This document shows, piece after piece, positions 1 through 7,926 of a DNA stretch of 59,207 nucleotides (position 1 is the first letter of the stretch; the number at the start of each line of letters is the position of its first letter). The notes beneath the pieces were generated by a model. It searched no databases and was not told where the DNA came from. It worked only from the letters and a program-made list of their open reading frames with translations. The position numbers and the translations under genes are program-made. The stretch spans positions 1-59,207 of the forward strand of contig JAIXLE010000125.1 in NCBI GenBank assembly GCA_026931725.1. The letters run 5' to 3'. The stretch is from Bacteroidales bacterium. GTDB lineage: Bacteria > Planctomycetota > Planctomycetia > Gemmatales > Gemmataceae.

Positions 1-860
1 GTTGTGAGGTGCGTATAGACCTGGGTGGTCGCCAGACTCTTGTGCCCGAGCAGTTCCTGAACACCTCGAATGTCTGCGCCAGCATCGAGTAGATGCGTGG
101 CAAAACTATGTCGCAGGGTATGGGGGCTGGTCCGAGGATCCAGACCCGCGAGAGCCAGATACTTTTCCAGCAGTCGACCCACGCTCCGTGTACTCAATCG
201 GGTGCCACCCTGATTCAGGAACACCGCTGAGATCGGTTTCTTGCGCAGGCCGGGGACCATTTCTCGATCGGCGAGCCAGGCGCGCAGAGCCACCGTTGCC
301 GGTTCTCCCAGCAGTGCCAATCGTTCCTTTTTCCCTTTCCCACGGATAATGGCGATTCCATCGGTGAAATCGAGATCCTCGATGTTCAACCCACACAGTT
401 CCGAAACCCGCAACCCGGCTGAGTACAGCACCTCCAACATCGCGCGATCCCGGCGGCCAAAAGGATCAGCGGCGGCGGGGGCTTCGAGGAGTTTTTGCAT
501 CTCAGCCAGCGTCAGAAAGTGGGGGAGTTTCCGATCCTGCCGCGGGCCACGCAACGCTTCGGCCGGGTTGGAAGCGATCACACCCTGACGACAAAGGAAT
601 TTACCGAACGAGCGGATGGCGGCCAAACGTCGGGCAATGGTGGTCTTGGCGTAGCCCTGCTCGTGCAGCCAAGCAATAAACGTGCGCAAGGACCGGATCG
701 ACCAGTCTCGCGGTTCCACGGATGATTTCTGAGTGGATTCTCGGATGAACGTGAGAATCTGTGTGAGATCCTCACGGTAGGATTTCACGGTTTGCGTGGA
801 GGCGTTCTTTTCCAGGCCGAGATGGCTGAGAAAGTCGGCAAGTCCCTGTTCGAGCGTCAC
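1..860 (-). CDS. xerC: Tyrosine recombinase XerC/XerD family (3' end cut by window)
   Basis: Site-specific tyrosine recombinase; in the Xer family it resolves chromosome dimers at dif. It reads from a GTG at 860 off the left edge, about 286 codons, so only the last few residues are missing. An N-terminal SAM-like core-binding domain covers about residues 1-95 (REDLTQILTF, then ARRLAAIRSFGKFL). The catalytic domain shows the family residues: Arg in SAGLRVSELCGL, Lys in GKGKKER, HTLRHSFATHLL (HxxR), LGHKSLATTQVYTH with the second His and the nucleophile Tyr. The start overlaps the stop of the upstream small gene as GTGA, which supports translational coupling. XerC fits better than a phage integrase because of the length and the lack of an arm-binding domain, but XerD cannot be excluded without a tree. 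Confidence 0.93.
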   Translation of the reverse strand, partial: MTLEQGLADFLSHLGLEKNASTQTVKSYREDLTQILTFIRESTQKSSVEPRDWSIRSLRTFIAWLHEQGYAKTTIARRLAAIRSFGKFLCRQGVIASNPAEALRGPRQDRKLPHFLTLAEMQKLLEAPAAADPFGRRDRAMLEVLYSAGLRVSELCGLNIEDLDFTDGIAIIRGKGKKERLALLGEPATVALRAWLADREMVPGLRKKPISAVFLNQGGTRLSTRSVGRLLEKYLALAGLDPRTSPHTLRHSFATHLLDAGADIRGVQELLGHKSLATTQVYTHLT

Positions 861-1108
861 GGGAAGGCACCCCCATCAGTAGGAATGCGGTTCGGGATGG
901 ATTCGGCGGCAGTATCCGGCTGCTCTGCGACTTGTTGCCGGACTCGTTCCGTAAGAATGGCCGCGTCGGACCAGTTCAATTTCCGCGCCGGGTCCGCCGC
1001 ATGATTGTACACCGTGGAAATCACTTCATCGCGGCTCGCATCATCATATACAAAGATGAACCGTTCCGTGCCTTTGATTAGGGCAATGACATTGAGATCA
1101 CACGTCAT
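857..1108 (-). CDS. Small conserved protein of unknown function, coupled to xerC
   Basis: An 83-aa protein starting MTCDLNVIALIKGTERFIF. I chose the ATG at 1108 because a G-rich ribosome binding site (GGGGGG) lies about 8 bases upstream. It has no signal peptide, membrane segment or cysteine cluster. The N-terminal half looks like a small alpha/beta fold with a strand rich in aromatic residues (RFIFVYDD), followed by a polar helix. The C-terminal tail is Pro/Asp rich. I believe similar short proteins starting with MTCDLNVI occur in other planctomycetes, but that is memory, not a search. Its stop overlaps the xerC start by four bases, so the two are likely one transcript. Function is unknown. 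Confidence 0.7.
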   Translation of the reverse strand: MTCDLNVIALIKGTERFIFVYDDASRDEVISTVYNHAADPARKLNWSDAAILTERVRQQVAEQPDTAAESIPNRIPTDGGAFP

Positions 1109-1349
1109 GGCGTCATCCCCCCGGCTGTGCGTGGTTACACAGGTTCTCATCGACCTTGGGATGGGGAAGGCTTGACCCAAAACCCGGTCACTCGACAGCC
1201 ACGTTTGCGCGTGAGCCAGTGATTCCGGTTGGGTGAATCGAGATAGTTGACCCGATGGGAGCTTTTTCGTGGAATGGGGAGAACTTCCCCGTTACCATCT
1301 TCGCACATGCGCAATTTTCTGTGTCTTTCTCTTTCCGTTTGGAGCGAAT
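1109..1349. promoter_or_regulatory. Divergent intergenic region
   Basis: About 240 bases separate the small xerC-linked gene on the minus strand from the MFS transporter on the plus strand. It must hold promoters for both directions. I see no convincing -35/-10 pair and no strong hairpin. The open frames crossing it have no ribosome binding site and look non-coding. Confidence 0.35.
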
Positions 1350-3014
1350 ATGGGCGGATCCGAGCCTTCAACCAGCACAGCAACCCAACCGGGCCGAAAC
1401 GAGATGGTCCTGTTCTGGGCAAGTTTCCTGACGTTGATCGCGGCGGGGATCGGTTTCTCCGTGCGGGGCGCGATTCTGGATGACTGGGGGAATCAATTCG
1501 GGTTCACGCAATCCGAACTCGGCACCATTACGGGTGGCGGATTGATCGGCTTCGGTATCACGATTATCGTGCTGAGCTTCTTTGCGGATTACATCGGTTA
1601 CGGGAATCTGATGCGGTTGGCCTTTGTGTTGCACGCCGCCTCCGCGGTGGTCACTTTTTTGGCCACGCCGCTGTTTAACACAGGCGGCCTGTTCGGATGG
1701 AATCCCCGAGATACCGCGTATTATTGTCTGAACATCGGCATGTGGTTGTTTGCCTTCGGGAACGGCACCTGTGAGGCCGTGATTAACCCGCTCACGGCGA
1801 CGCTTTTTCCCAACAACAAGACAAAGTGGTTGAACATCCTTCATGCAGGCTGGCCAGCGGGGTTGATCCTGGGGGCGCTGATTGGCCTGGGTTTTGAGCA
1901 ACTGGCCCAATCCGGTACGGTGGTGCGTTGGGAATACAAACTCGCGGTGTTCCTGTTGCCGGTCTGCCTGTACGGATTCTTCACACTCAACCGTGCTTTC
2001 CCGCGTTCGGAGGCCAGTGCTTCGGGTGTCTCTCTGGCCACAATGGTGGTTTCGTTGCTATCCCCGATTCTGCTGTTCCTGTTCCTGATTCATGCGATGG
2101 TGGGATATGTCGAACTCGGCACGGATAGTTGGATCATCAACATCACGAACACGGTTCTGGACAACAAGACCGCGGCCTTGCTGGCGTTTATCTGGACGAA
2201 CTTGCTGATGTTCAGTTTGCGATTCTTCGCCGGTTCGATCGCCCATGCGATTAACCCACTCGGTCTGTTGCTGATGAGTGCGATTCTGGGATGTGTGGGG
2301 CTGGTATTGCTCGGTATCCCGGCCACGAAAGGGGTCTGGCTCTGGCTGGGTGCGGTGACGATTTACGGCCTTGGGAAGACTTTCTACTGGGGAACGATGC
2401 TCGGTGTCATTTCGGAACGCTTCCCGAAAAGCGGGGCGTTAGCTCTCGGGATCAGTGGCGGGATTGGGATGCTCTCGGCTGGTATTCTGGGCGGTCCTGG
2501 TATCGGGTACAAACAAGATTACTTCACCGTGAACAAACTCACGGAGAGTGGACACGCCGACACTTATGCCCGCTATCAAGCCCCGGAGGCGAGTCGGTTC
2601 CCGGTGTTCACCCCAATCGTCAACAGCGTAGCTGGAAAAGAGTTACTACCGCCCATCGCGGGACTGGACAACGCCAAGGTCGGCATCCTCGAAAACTTCA
2701 ACGGACTGAAAACCGCCGCGACAGCGCATGGGACCGCGATTGACGAAACAGAGATGAAGTTGGAAAAAGAATACCGGCTACTCACGGAAGAAAACCGAGT
2801 GACACCCCAGTTCACGGACTTGCGTAATTGGTGGCAAACCACGGGGCGACCGCACGAAGCCGAGGACACGCCGCCGATCGCGGAAGCGAAACTGCACGGG
2901 AGCAAAATGGCTCTGCTTGCCACTGCGGCTGTTCCCGCCACCATGGCAATCTGTTATCTGTTACTCTTGCTCTACTTCCTGGCTCGGGGTGGCTATAAGC
3001 AAGTTCACCTGTAA
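1350..3014 (+). CDS. MFS transporter with large soluble insertion
   Basis: A 554-aa inner-membrane transporter of the major facilitator superfamily. The start is the ATG at 1350, preceded by GGAG; an upstream in-frame start would add an implausible leader. Eleven to twelve hydrophobic segments are visible. The first is MVLFWASFLTLIAAGIGF, and the loop-2/3 region has the MFS-like SFFADYIGYGNLMRL. Before the last membrane segment lies a soluble stretch of about 150 residues (DYFTVNKLTESGHAD through EAKLHGSKM), rich in charged residues and predicted helical. I have seen this layout in planctomycete MFS proteins. The substrate cannot be told from sequence; sugar or nucleoside transport is possible. 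It is followed 75 bases later by a metallo-hydrolase gene on the same strand. Confidence 0.85.
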   Translation: MGGSEPSTSTATQPGRNEMVLFWASFLTLIAAGIGFSVRGAILDDWGNQFGFTQSELGTITGGGLIGFGITIIVLSFFADYIGYGNLMRLAFVLHAASAVVTFLATPLFNTGGLFGWNPRDTAYYCLNIGMWLFAFGNGTCEAVINPLTATLFPNNKTKWLNILHAGWPAGLILGALIGLGFEQLAQSGTVVRWEYKLAVFLLPVCLYGFFTLNRAFPRSEASASGVSLATMVVSLLSPILLFLFLIHAMVGYVELGTDSWIINITNTVLDNKTAALLAFIWTNLLMFSLRFFAGSIAHAINPLGLLLMSAILGCVGLVLLGIPATKGVWLWLGAVTIYGLGKTFYWGTMLGVISERFPKSGALALGISGGIGMLSAGILGGPGIGYKQDYFTVNKLTESGHADTYARYQAPEASRFPVFTPIVNSVAGKELLPPIAGLDNAKVGILENFNGLKTAATAHGTAIDETEMKLEKEYRLLTEENRVTPQFTDLRNWWQTTGRPHEAEDTPPIAEAKLHGSKMALLATAAVPATMAICYLLLLLYFLARGGYKQVHL

Positions 3015-3089
3015 TTGGACTTTCCCTCAACTGACCCTCATACCGTGCGTGGGGGTGGGTGTCCGCGTGAGGTTCGATATATTAGGGAA

Positions 3090-3887
3090 ATGGAAGCAGA
3101 ATTGGACGATAGCCGGACGTTGATTGTCCTGGGGTGTGGCACCTCAATGGGGGTGCCGATGATTGGCTGTGAATGTGGGGTTTGCACGTCCACCAATCCG
3201 CGTAATCATCGTACCCGTTCCTCGGTGTTGCTCCGATTGCCGCAAGGCAACCTGCTGATTGACACCACTCCTGAAATGCGCTTACAGCTCGTTCGGGAAA
3301 AAATTCCGCTGGCTCATGCGGTTCTTTACACGCACTACCATTCCGATCATCTCCTCGGGTTGGATGATGCCCGACTCTTTAGCCGGGGTCTGGAAGGTCC
3401 GGTGCCGATCTTCTGTTGCGCGGACACGGAAGAAGTGATTCGTCAGACGTTTTCCTATGCCTTTCACCCGGCCAACGAGAAACTGCCACCCGGAATGGTG
3501 CCCAGTCTGGAATTCCACCGCATTTCCAATGCACCCATCGAGATTCTCGGTCAGACGATTACCCCGATTCCACTGGTACATGGCCGATTTACCGTGTTCG
3601 GCTTTCGGTTTGACAATGTGGCTTACTGCACCGACGTGAGCCTCATTCCCGATACAAGCTGGCCCTTGTTGGAAGGACTCGATGTCCTCATCATTGATGC
3701 CCTACGACCGGGACCACCGCATCCATCGCATTTCAACCTGGCGAAGGCGTTGGAAGCCATTGCACGGCTGCAACCCAAGCAAGCCTACCTGACGCATATG
3801 TCTCATGAATTCGACTATGATGCGATGTCGGAGCTTTTGCCCGACAATGTCGCTTTTGCGTATGATGGCCTCCGTTTCGATTTCTGA
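3090..3887 (+). CDS. PhnP-like MBL-fold metallo-hydrolase
   Basis: A 265-aa metallo-beta-lactamase-fold hydrolase. The core metal motif is THYHSDH at residues 81-87 (HxHxDH). Further ligands follow: the His in VHGRF, the Asp in YCTDVS and the His in THMSHEF. A cysteine set near the N terminus, GCECGVC (C27, C29, C32), matches the structural zinc site known from PhnP, a phosphodiesterase acting on cyclic ribose phosphates in phosphonate breakdown. No other phn genes are nearby, so the physiological substrate here is open; the close family also includes other cyclic phosphodiesterases. The ATG at 3090 follows AGGGAA; a longer in-frame start at 3015 exists but its leader is not family-like. The stop lies 12 bases before the next gene, so the two are probably co-transcribed. 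Confidence 0.88.
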   Translation: MEAELDDSRTLIVLGCGTSMGVPMIGCECGVCTSTNPRNHRTRSSVLLRLPQGNLLIDTTPEMRLQLVREKIPLAHAVLYTHYHSDHLLGLDDARLFSRGLEGPVPIFCCADTEEVIRQTFSYAFHPANEKLPPGMVPSLEFHRISNAPIEILGQTITPIPLVHGRFTVFGFRFDNVAYCTDVSLIPDTSWPLLEGLDVLIIDALRPGPPHPSHFNLAKALEAIARLQPKQAYLTHMSHEFDYDAMSELLPDNVAFAYDGLRFDF

Positions 3888-3899
3888 GGTCGATTTGCC

Positions 3900-5300
3900 A
3901 TGATGCAGGCTCCCGAAGATTTGCTTCACCGCCTCCGCCGTTACCGGCAAGAGCATATTCTGATAGGTTGGGACCGTCTCCAGCCCCGTGAGCGGGATCA
4001 TCTCGTTCAGCAACTCGCGGGGATCGACTTTGCCGAACTCGAACAACTTTTTGCACGTCGGAACGAACCGCACACTCTACTACCTACGCGGGAGCAGATC
4101 ACGCCGTTACCCGTCGAGGCGGCGAGTCAGATTTCCGCAGAAACGGTTGCGCGCGGTGATGCGGCCTTGCGGGCGGGGGAAGTGGCGGTTCTGCTGGTGG
4201 CGGGCGGCCAGGGAAGCCGCTTGGGGTTTGATCGTCCGAAGGGGGTGTTTCCGGTTGGTCCTATCTCCACGGCCAGCCTGTTTCGGGTTCATGCCGAAAA
4301 GGTTCGGGCTCTTTCGCTGCGGTATGGGCGGGCCATCCCGTTTCTGGTGATGACCAGCGCCGCGACCCACGCGGATACGGAAGCCTATTTTGCCGATCAT
4401 CACTTCTTCGGGTTGGCACCCGGACAGGTGACGTTCTTCCAGCAAGGCACGATGCCCGCGCTCGATCGGGAAACCGGCCGGGTACTGCTCGAAAAGCCAG
4501 GTTCGGTGTTCGTCAGCCCGAATGGCCACGGTGGGACACTGACCGCCCTCGCGGATTGCGGATTACTGACGGAACTGAAATCGCGTGGTGTTCGGCACAT
4601 CTTTTACTTGCAAGTCGATAACCCGCTTGTGCAGATCGCGGAACCGGCGTATATCGGTCGCCACATTGAGACGTACGCGGAAGTTTCGTCGAAGGTGGTC
4701 TTCAAAGAGTGCCCCGATGAGAAGGTGGGCGTGCTGGCCATGATCGCGGGACGCTGTGGTATTATCGAATACTCGGACATGCCCCCGGAAATGGCTGCGG
4801 AACGCGATGGGACAGGAACGCTCGTTTTCCGAGCGGGCAACCCGGCCATTCATCTGTTCACGGTCGAGTTCCTCGAACGCATCACCGCCGGTGCCGATCG
4901 CCTTGCTTACCACGTGGCCCGGAAGAAGGTGCCCTACTTCGACCCCGCTACGGATCAAACCGTTTTGCCGACGTTGGAAAACGCCTTGAAATTCGAGTTG
5001 TTCGTCTTCGATGCCTTGCCATTAGCGGATCGGACTCTTGCCATTAGTGTCGATCGAGAAGAAGAATTTGCCCCGGTGAAGAACGCCGTTGGTGTCGATT
5101 CTCCAGAAACGTGTCGGCAACTCCAGATCAACCGGGCCGCGCGCTGGTTGCAGGCCGCCGGGGCAGATGTCCCGATGACGACCGAGGGCCATAGCGTTTA
5201 TCCCCTGGAAATTAGCCCACTGTTCGCCTATGACGTAGCCGAACTTCGGGCGAAACTCCCACCAGGCTTCCGGGTAACGGGCCCGACCTTGTTGGAGTGA
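3900..5300 (+). CDS. UDP-sugar pyrophosphorylase (UDP-GlcNAc type)
   Basis: A 466-aa UDPGP-family nucleotidyltransferase that joins UTP and a sugar-1-phosphate into a UDP-sugar in the cytoplasm. The nucleotide-binding loop is VAGGQGSRLG with the following RPKGVFPVGP at about residues 99-118. The metal-binding region LQVDNPLVQI is near residue 239, and KVGVLA, IIEYSDMP and HLFTVEFL follow in the usual order of eukaryote-like UDP-N-acetylglucosamine pyrophosphorylases (EC 2.7.7.23). The length also fits that group rather than GalU. UTP-glucose-1-phosphate activity is a less likely alternative. It sits 27 bases upstream of a GDP-mannose pyrophosphorylase, suggesting a nucleotide-sugar operon feeding cell-surface glycans. 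Confidence 0.87.
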   Translation: MMQAPEDLLHRLRRYRQEHILIGWDRLQPRERDHLVQQLAGIDFAELEQLFARRNEPHTLLPTREQITPLPVEAASQISAETVARGDAALRAGEVAVLLVAGGQGSRLGFDRPKGVFPVGPISTASLFRVHAEKVRALSLRYGRAIPFLVMTSAATHADTEAYFADHHFFGLAPGQVTFFQQGTMPALDRETGRVLLEKPGSVFVSPNGHGGTLTALADCGLLTELKSRGVRHIFYLQVDNPLVQIAEPAYIGRHIETYAEVSSKVVFKECPDEKVGVLAMIAGRCGIIEYSDMPPEMAAERDGTGTLVFRAGNPAIHLFTVEFLERITAGADRLAYHVARKKVPYFDPATDQTVLPTLENALKFELFVFDALPLADRTLAISVDREEEFAPVKNAVGVDSPETCRQLQINRAARWLQAAGADVPMTTEGHSVYPLEISPLFAYDVAELRAKLPPGFRVTGPTLLE

Positions 5301-5327
5301 CCGTGCCCTTGTATCGGAAGGATCGCG

Positions 5328-6416
5328 ATGCTTCATGCGATGATTATGGCTGGTGGTGGCGGAACCCGGTTCTGGCCGCGGAGCCGCAACCGGCGACCCA
5401 AGCAATTCCTGACGTTTTCCGGTAATCGGACACTGCTGCAAGGGACGTTTGACCGCATTGCCGCGCAAATCCCAATGGAACGCATCTGGGTCATCACCAG
5501 TGCGGCACACCTCGACGAAGCCCGGCAGCAACTTCCTGAGATTCCCCCAGATCAGATCGTGGGTGAGCCGGTGGGCCGAGACACCGCCGCTTGCGTTGGC
5601 CTCGGGGCCGCACTCATTGCCCGCGCCGACTCGGATGCCACGATTGCCGTGATGTCCGCTGACCATGTGATCGAACCTGTGCGTGAGTTCCAACGTGCTC
5701 TCCATGCCGCGGAACAAGTGGCCAATGAGTTTCCCGATTCTCTGTTGACATTCGGCATTCCTCCGACGTATCCGGCTGTCGGTTACGGTTACATCCATCG
5801 GGGGGAATCCCTCGGAGAGCGGCAGAACATCCCGGTGTATCGCGTCAGCCAGTTTGAAGAAAAACCCGATGCGGATCGTGCCGAACGGTTCGTCGTTTCT
5901 GGTGAATACTACTGGAATAGTGGCATCTTCGTTTGGAAGGCTCAGACCATTCTCGGGGAACTAAAACGGAGCAAACCCGCTTTGCATGCCGTCGTCGATC
6001 GGATTGCCCATGCCTGGGGGACGCCCAGTGCCGCGGCGTATCTGCAATCCGAATACGAGATGATCGAGAAGATCAGCATCGACTTTGCCGTCATGCAGGA
6101 TGCCGGGAAAGCGGGGCGCGTCATCGTTCTGCGGGCTCCGTACCAATGGGACGATGTCGGTTCCTGGCTAGCCCTGGAACGACGCAACCCACAGGATACC
6201 CACGGGAACACCGTACAGGGAGAACATCTCGGTATCAATACTTCCCATTGCGTTGTGGTGTCCGATCCGGGCCATCTGATCGCCACGATTGGCGTGAGTA
6301 ACCTGCTCATCGTGCAAGAGGGCGATGCCACACTCGTTGCGGATCGGCGGGATGAAGCCGTTGTGAAGCAACTGGTCGAACAACTCAAAAAGACTGGCCG
6401 GGATCAATACCTGTGA
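5328..6416 (+). CDS. manC: Mannose-1-phosphate guanylyltransferase
   Basis: A 362-aa nucleotidyltransferase that makes GDP-mannose from GTP and mannose-1-phosphate (EC 2.7.7.13). The signature loop MIMAGGGGTRFWPRSR followed by RPKQFL is at residues 5-27. Other family marks are MSADHVI, FGIPPTYPAVGYGYI, FEEKPD and YYWNSGIFVW. It is the single-domain form, without the C-terminal phosphomannose isomerase of bifunctional ManC. The start ATG has GGAAGGA eight bases upstream. Its stop overlaps the GTG start of ruvX by four bases (GTGA). Confidence 0.93.
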   Translation: MLHAMIMAGGGGTRFWPRSRNRRPKQFLTFSGNRTLLQGTFDRIAAQIPMERIWVITSAAHLDEARQQLPEIPPDQIVGEPVGRDTAACVGLGAALIARADSDATIAVMSADHVIEPVREFQRALHAAEQVANEFPDSLLTFGIPPTYPAVGYGYIHRGESLGERQNIPVYRVSQFEEKPDADRAERFVVSGEYYWNSGIFVWKAQTILGELKRSKPALHAVVDRIAHAWGTPSAAAYLQSEYEMIEKISIDFAVMQDAGKAGRVIVLRAPYQWDDVGSWLALERRNPQDTHGNTVQGEHLGINTSHCVVVSDPGHLIATIGVSNLLIVQEGDATLVADRRDEAVVKQLVEQLKKTGRDQYL

Positions 6417-6871
6417 GTGAACCGGACCCGAAACCGCTACCATCCACGGGCCGACTCCTCGGTGTCGATTATGGGACCGTTCGAGTCGGGTTGGCCGTCT
6501 GCGACCCGGAGCGACGCATCGCGTCCCCCGTCGATACCTACATACGCCGAGGAATCGCTGCCGATGCTGCGTATTTCCAAAAGTTGGCACGCGAGGAACG
6601 GGCGGTGGGGTGGGTGGTCGGGTTGGCCGTTCACATGAACGGTGATGAAGGCACGAAAGCCAAAGAGTGCCGAGCCTTCGGAGACTGGCTAACGACCGAG
6701 ACAGGGTTGCCCGCGGTTTTCGTGGATGAACGGTGTACGTCCGCAGCCGCGGAAGCGTTCTTGTTGGATGCAGGGCTCACGAAAAAGAAACGGAAAGAAC
6801 GTCTCGATCGCGTGGCGGCTCAAATCATCCTGCAAACATTTCTGGATGCAGGATGTCCAACGGAAACCTGA
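6413..6871 (+). CDS. ruvX: Holliday junction resolvase-like RuvX/YqgF
   Basis: A 152-aa RNase H-fold nuclease of the YqgF family, linked to 16S rRNA 5' end maturation and to resolving Holliday junctions. The first catalytic Asp is in LLGVDYG near residue 19. Then VGLAVHMNG, the Glu in FVDERCTS, and the last Asp in RLDRVAAQIIL complete the acidic set. The second motif reads DERCTS rather than the common DERLTT. The start is GTG at 6413, inside the manC stop region. The gene ends only four bases before the convergent epimerase gene, leaving no room for a separate terminator. Confidence 0.93.
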   Translation: MSEPDPKPLPSTGRLLGVDYGTVRVGLAVCDPERRIASPVDTYIRRGIAADAAYFQKLAREERAVGWVVGLAVHMNGDEGTKAKECRAFGDWLTTETGLPAVFVDERCTSAAAEAFLLDAGLTKKKRKERLDRVAAQIILQTFLDAGCPTET

Positions 6872-6875
6872 ATGA

Positions 6876-7889
6876 TTACACTTCATCCACGACCGTGACC
6901 GGCGGCGGCTTCGGCGCATCGAGATCGGATGTGTCGAGCGTTCCTGCCGCGATCTGCTGGCGGAACATTGTCACGGTTTCGCGGATTCCATCTTCGAGGC
7001 TCGTCTTCGGCATGGCCCCGAGATCGGCTTGAATACCATCGTCTGACAGATCGTAAGCAATAGCAATTTGTGAAGTGCCGAACGTCACCAGTTTCTCAGC
7101 TTCGGGTAGGACACGAGCCAAGGTGCGATGGAATTCGGCCATCTGCACGACCGCGCCGCGGAGGTTGTAGCTTTTCGCGCCGGTGTAAGGCCGTGAGCAA
7201 GAGAGGATGAACGCATTCGCCACGTCGGCGACATACTGAAAATCGGTCCAACCGCCGAAGTTGATCGCATACGGTCGCCCCAGCAGAGCGGCTTTGATCG
7301 CTTTGGTCGGTTCACTGGTCATGCCGAGATCGCGGCCCACGCCATAAACGGTCCACGGTCGCAAACCGACACTGTTGATGCCGTGATCCTGGAAATAGAT
7401 GCGGGCATTCCCTTCATTGCAGCACTTGAAAACGCCGTAGTGTGTGCTGGGAATCAGCGGCGCATCATCCGGTTGCGGGCCAGCGGGGTACAATTCCGGT
7501 CCACCATACACCGCGGCGGAACTGGCGTAGACGACCCGCTTCACGGAATCGCCGACCGCCTTCACGGCTTCAAAGACGGCCAGAGTACCGAGGACGTTTA
7601 CCGTGGCTCCGAGGATCGGATTGGCTCGGCAAGTCGGCACCTGCAACCCGGCCAGATGGATGATGTGGGAGATGTCATGTTCCCGAATCGCCGCCGTGAG
7701 CCGGGGTAAGTCGGTGACATCACCTTGGACAAATTGGACTTGGCGGATCTGTTCTTCCGGGAGGATCAACCGCAATCGGCGGGGGTCTTCTTTCAGATCG
7801 TAGGAAAAGACCGTATCACCCGCGGCGAGCAGGTTTTTCGCAATCCAGGCACCGATAAACCCGTAGCCGCCGGTAATCAAAACACGCAT
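6876..7889 (-). CDS. NAD-dependent epimerase/dehydratase (extended SDR)
   Basis: A 337-aa short-chain dehydrogenase/reductase of the sugar-nucleotide epimerase type. The Rossmann motif GGYGFIG is at residues 7-13, followed by the NAD-selecting Asp in FSYD. VVYASSAAVYGG holds the catalytic Ser region, and YGVFK at 151-155 is the catalytic Tyr/Lys pair. The start ATG at 7889 has GAGG upstream; the longer reading to 7919 has no support. UDP-glucose 4-epimerase or a related sugar epimerase is likely, but the substrate is not readable. It follows gyrA on the same strand after a 37-base gap and converges on ruvX. Confidence 0.88.
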   Translation of the reverse strand: MRVLITGGYGFIGAWIAKNLLAAGDTVFSYDLKEDPRRLRLILPEEQIRQVQFVQGDVTDLPRLTAAIREHDISHIIHLAGLQVPTCRANPILGATVNVLGTLAVFEAVKAVGDSVKRVVYASSAAVYGGPELYPAGPQPDDAPLIPSTHYGVFKCCNEGNARIYFQDHGINSVGLRPWTVYGVGRDLGMTSEPTKAIKAALLGRPYAINFGGWTDFQYVADVANAFILSCSRPYTGAKSYNLRGAVVQMAEFHRTLARVLPEAEKLVTFGTSQIAIAYDLSDDGIQADLGAMPKTSLEDGIRETVTMFRQQIAAGTLDTSDLDAPKPPPVTVVDEV

Positions 7890-7926
7890 TCCGAACCTCT
7901 TGAAAATGGAGAGTGACAACCAGGTG

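Noticed and set aside
1-860. Integrase of a mobile element or integron
   Set aside because: Length and domain layout fit XerC/XerD, and no attachment site, cassette or phage gene is beside it.
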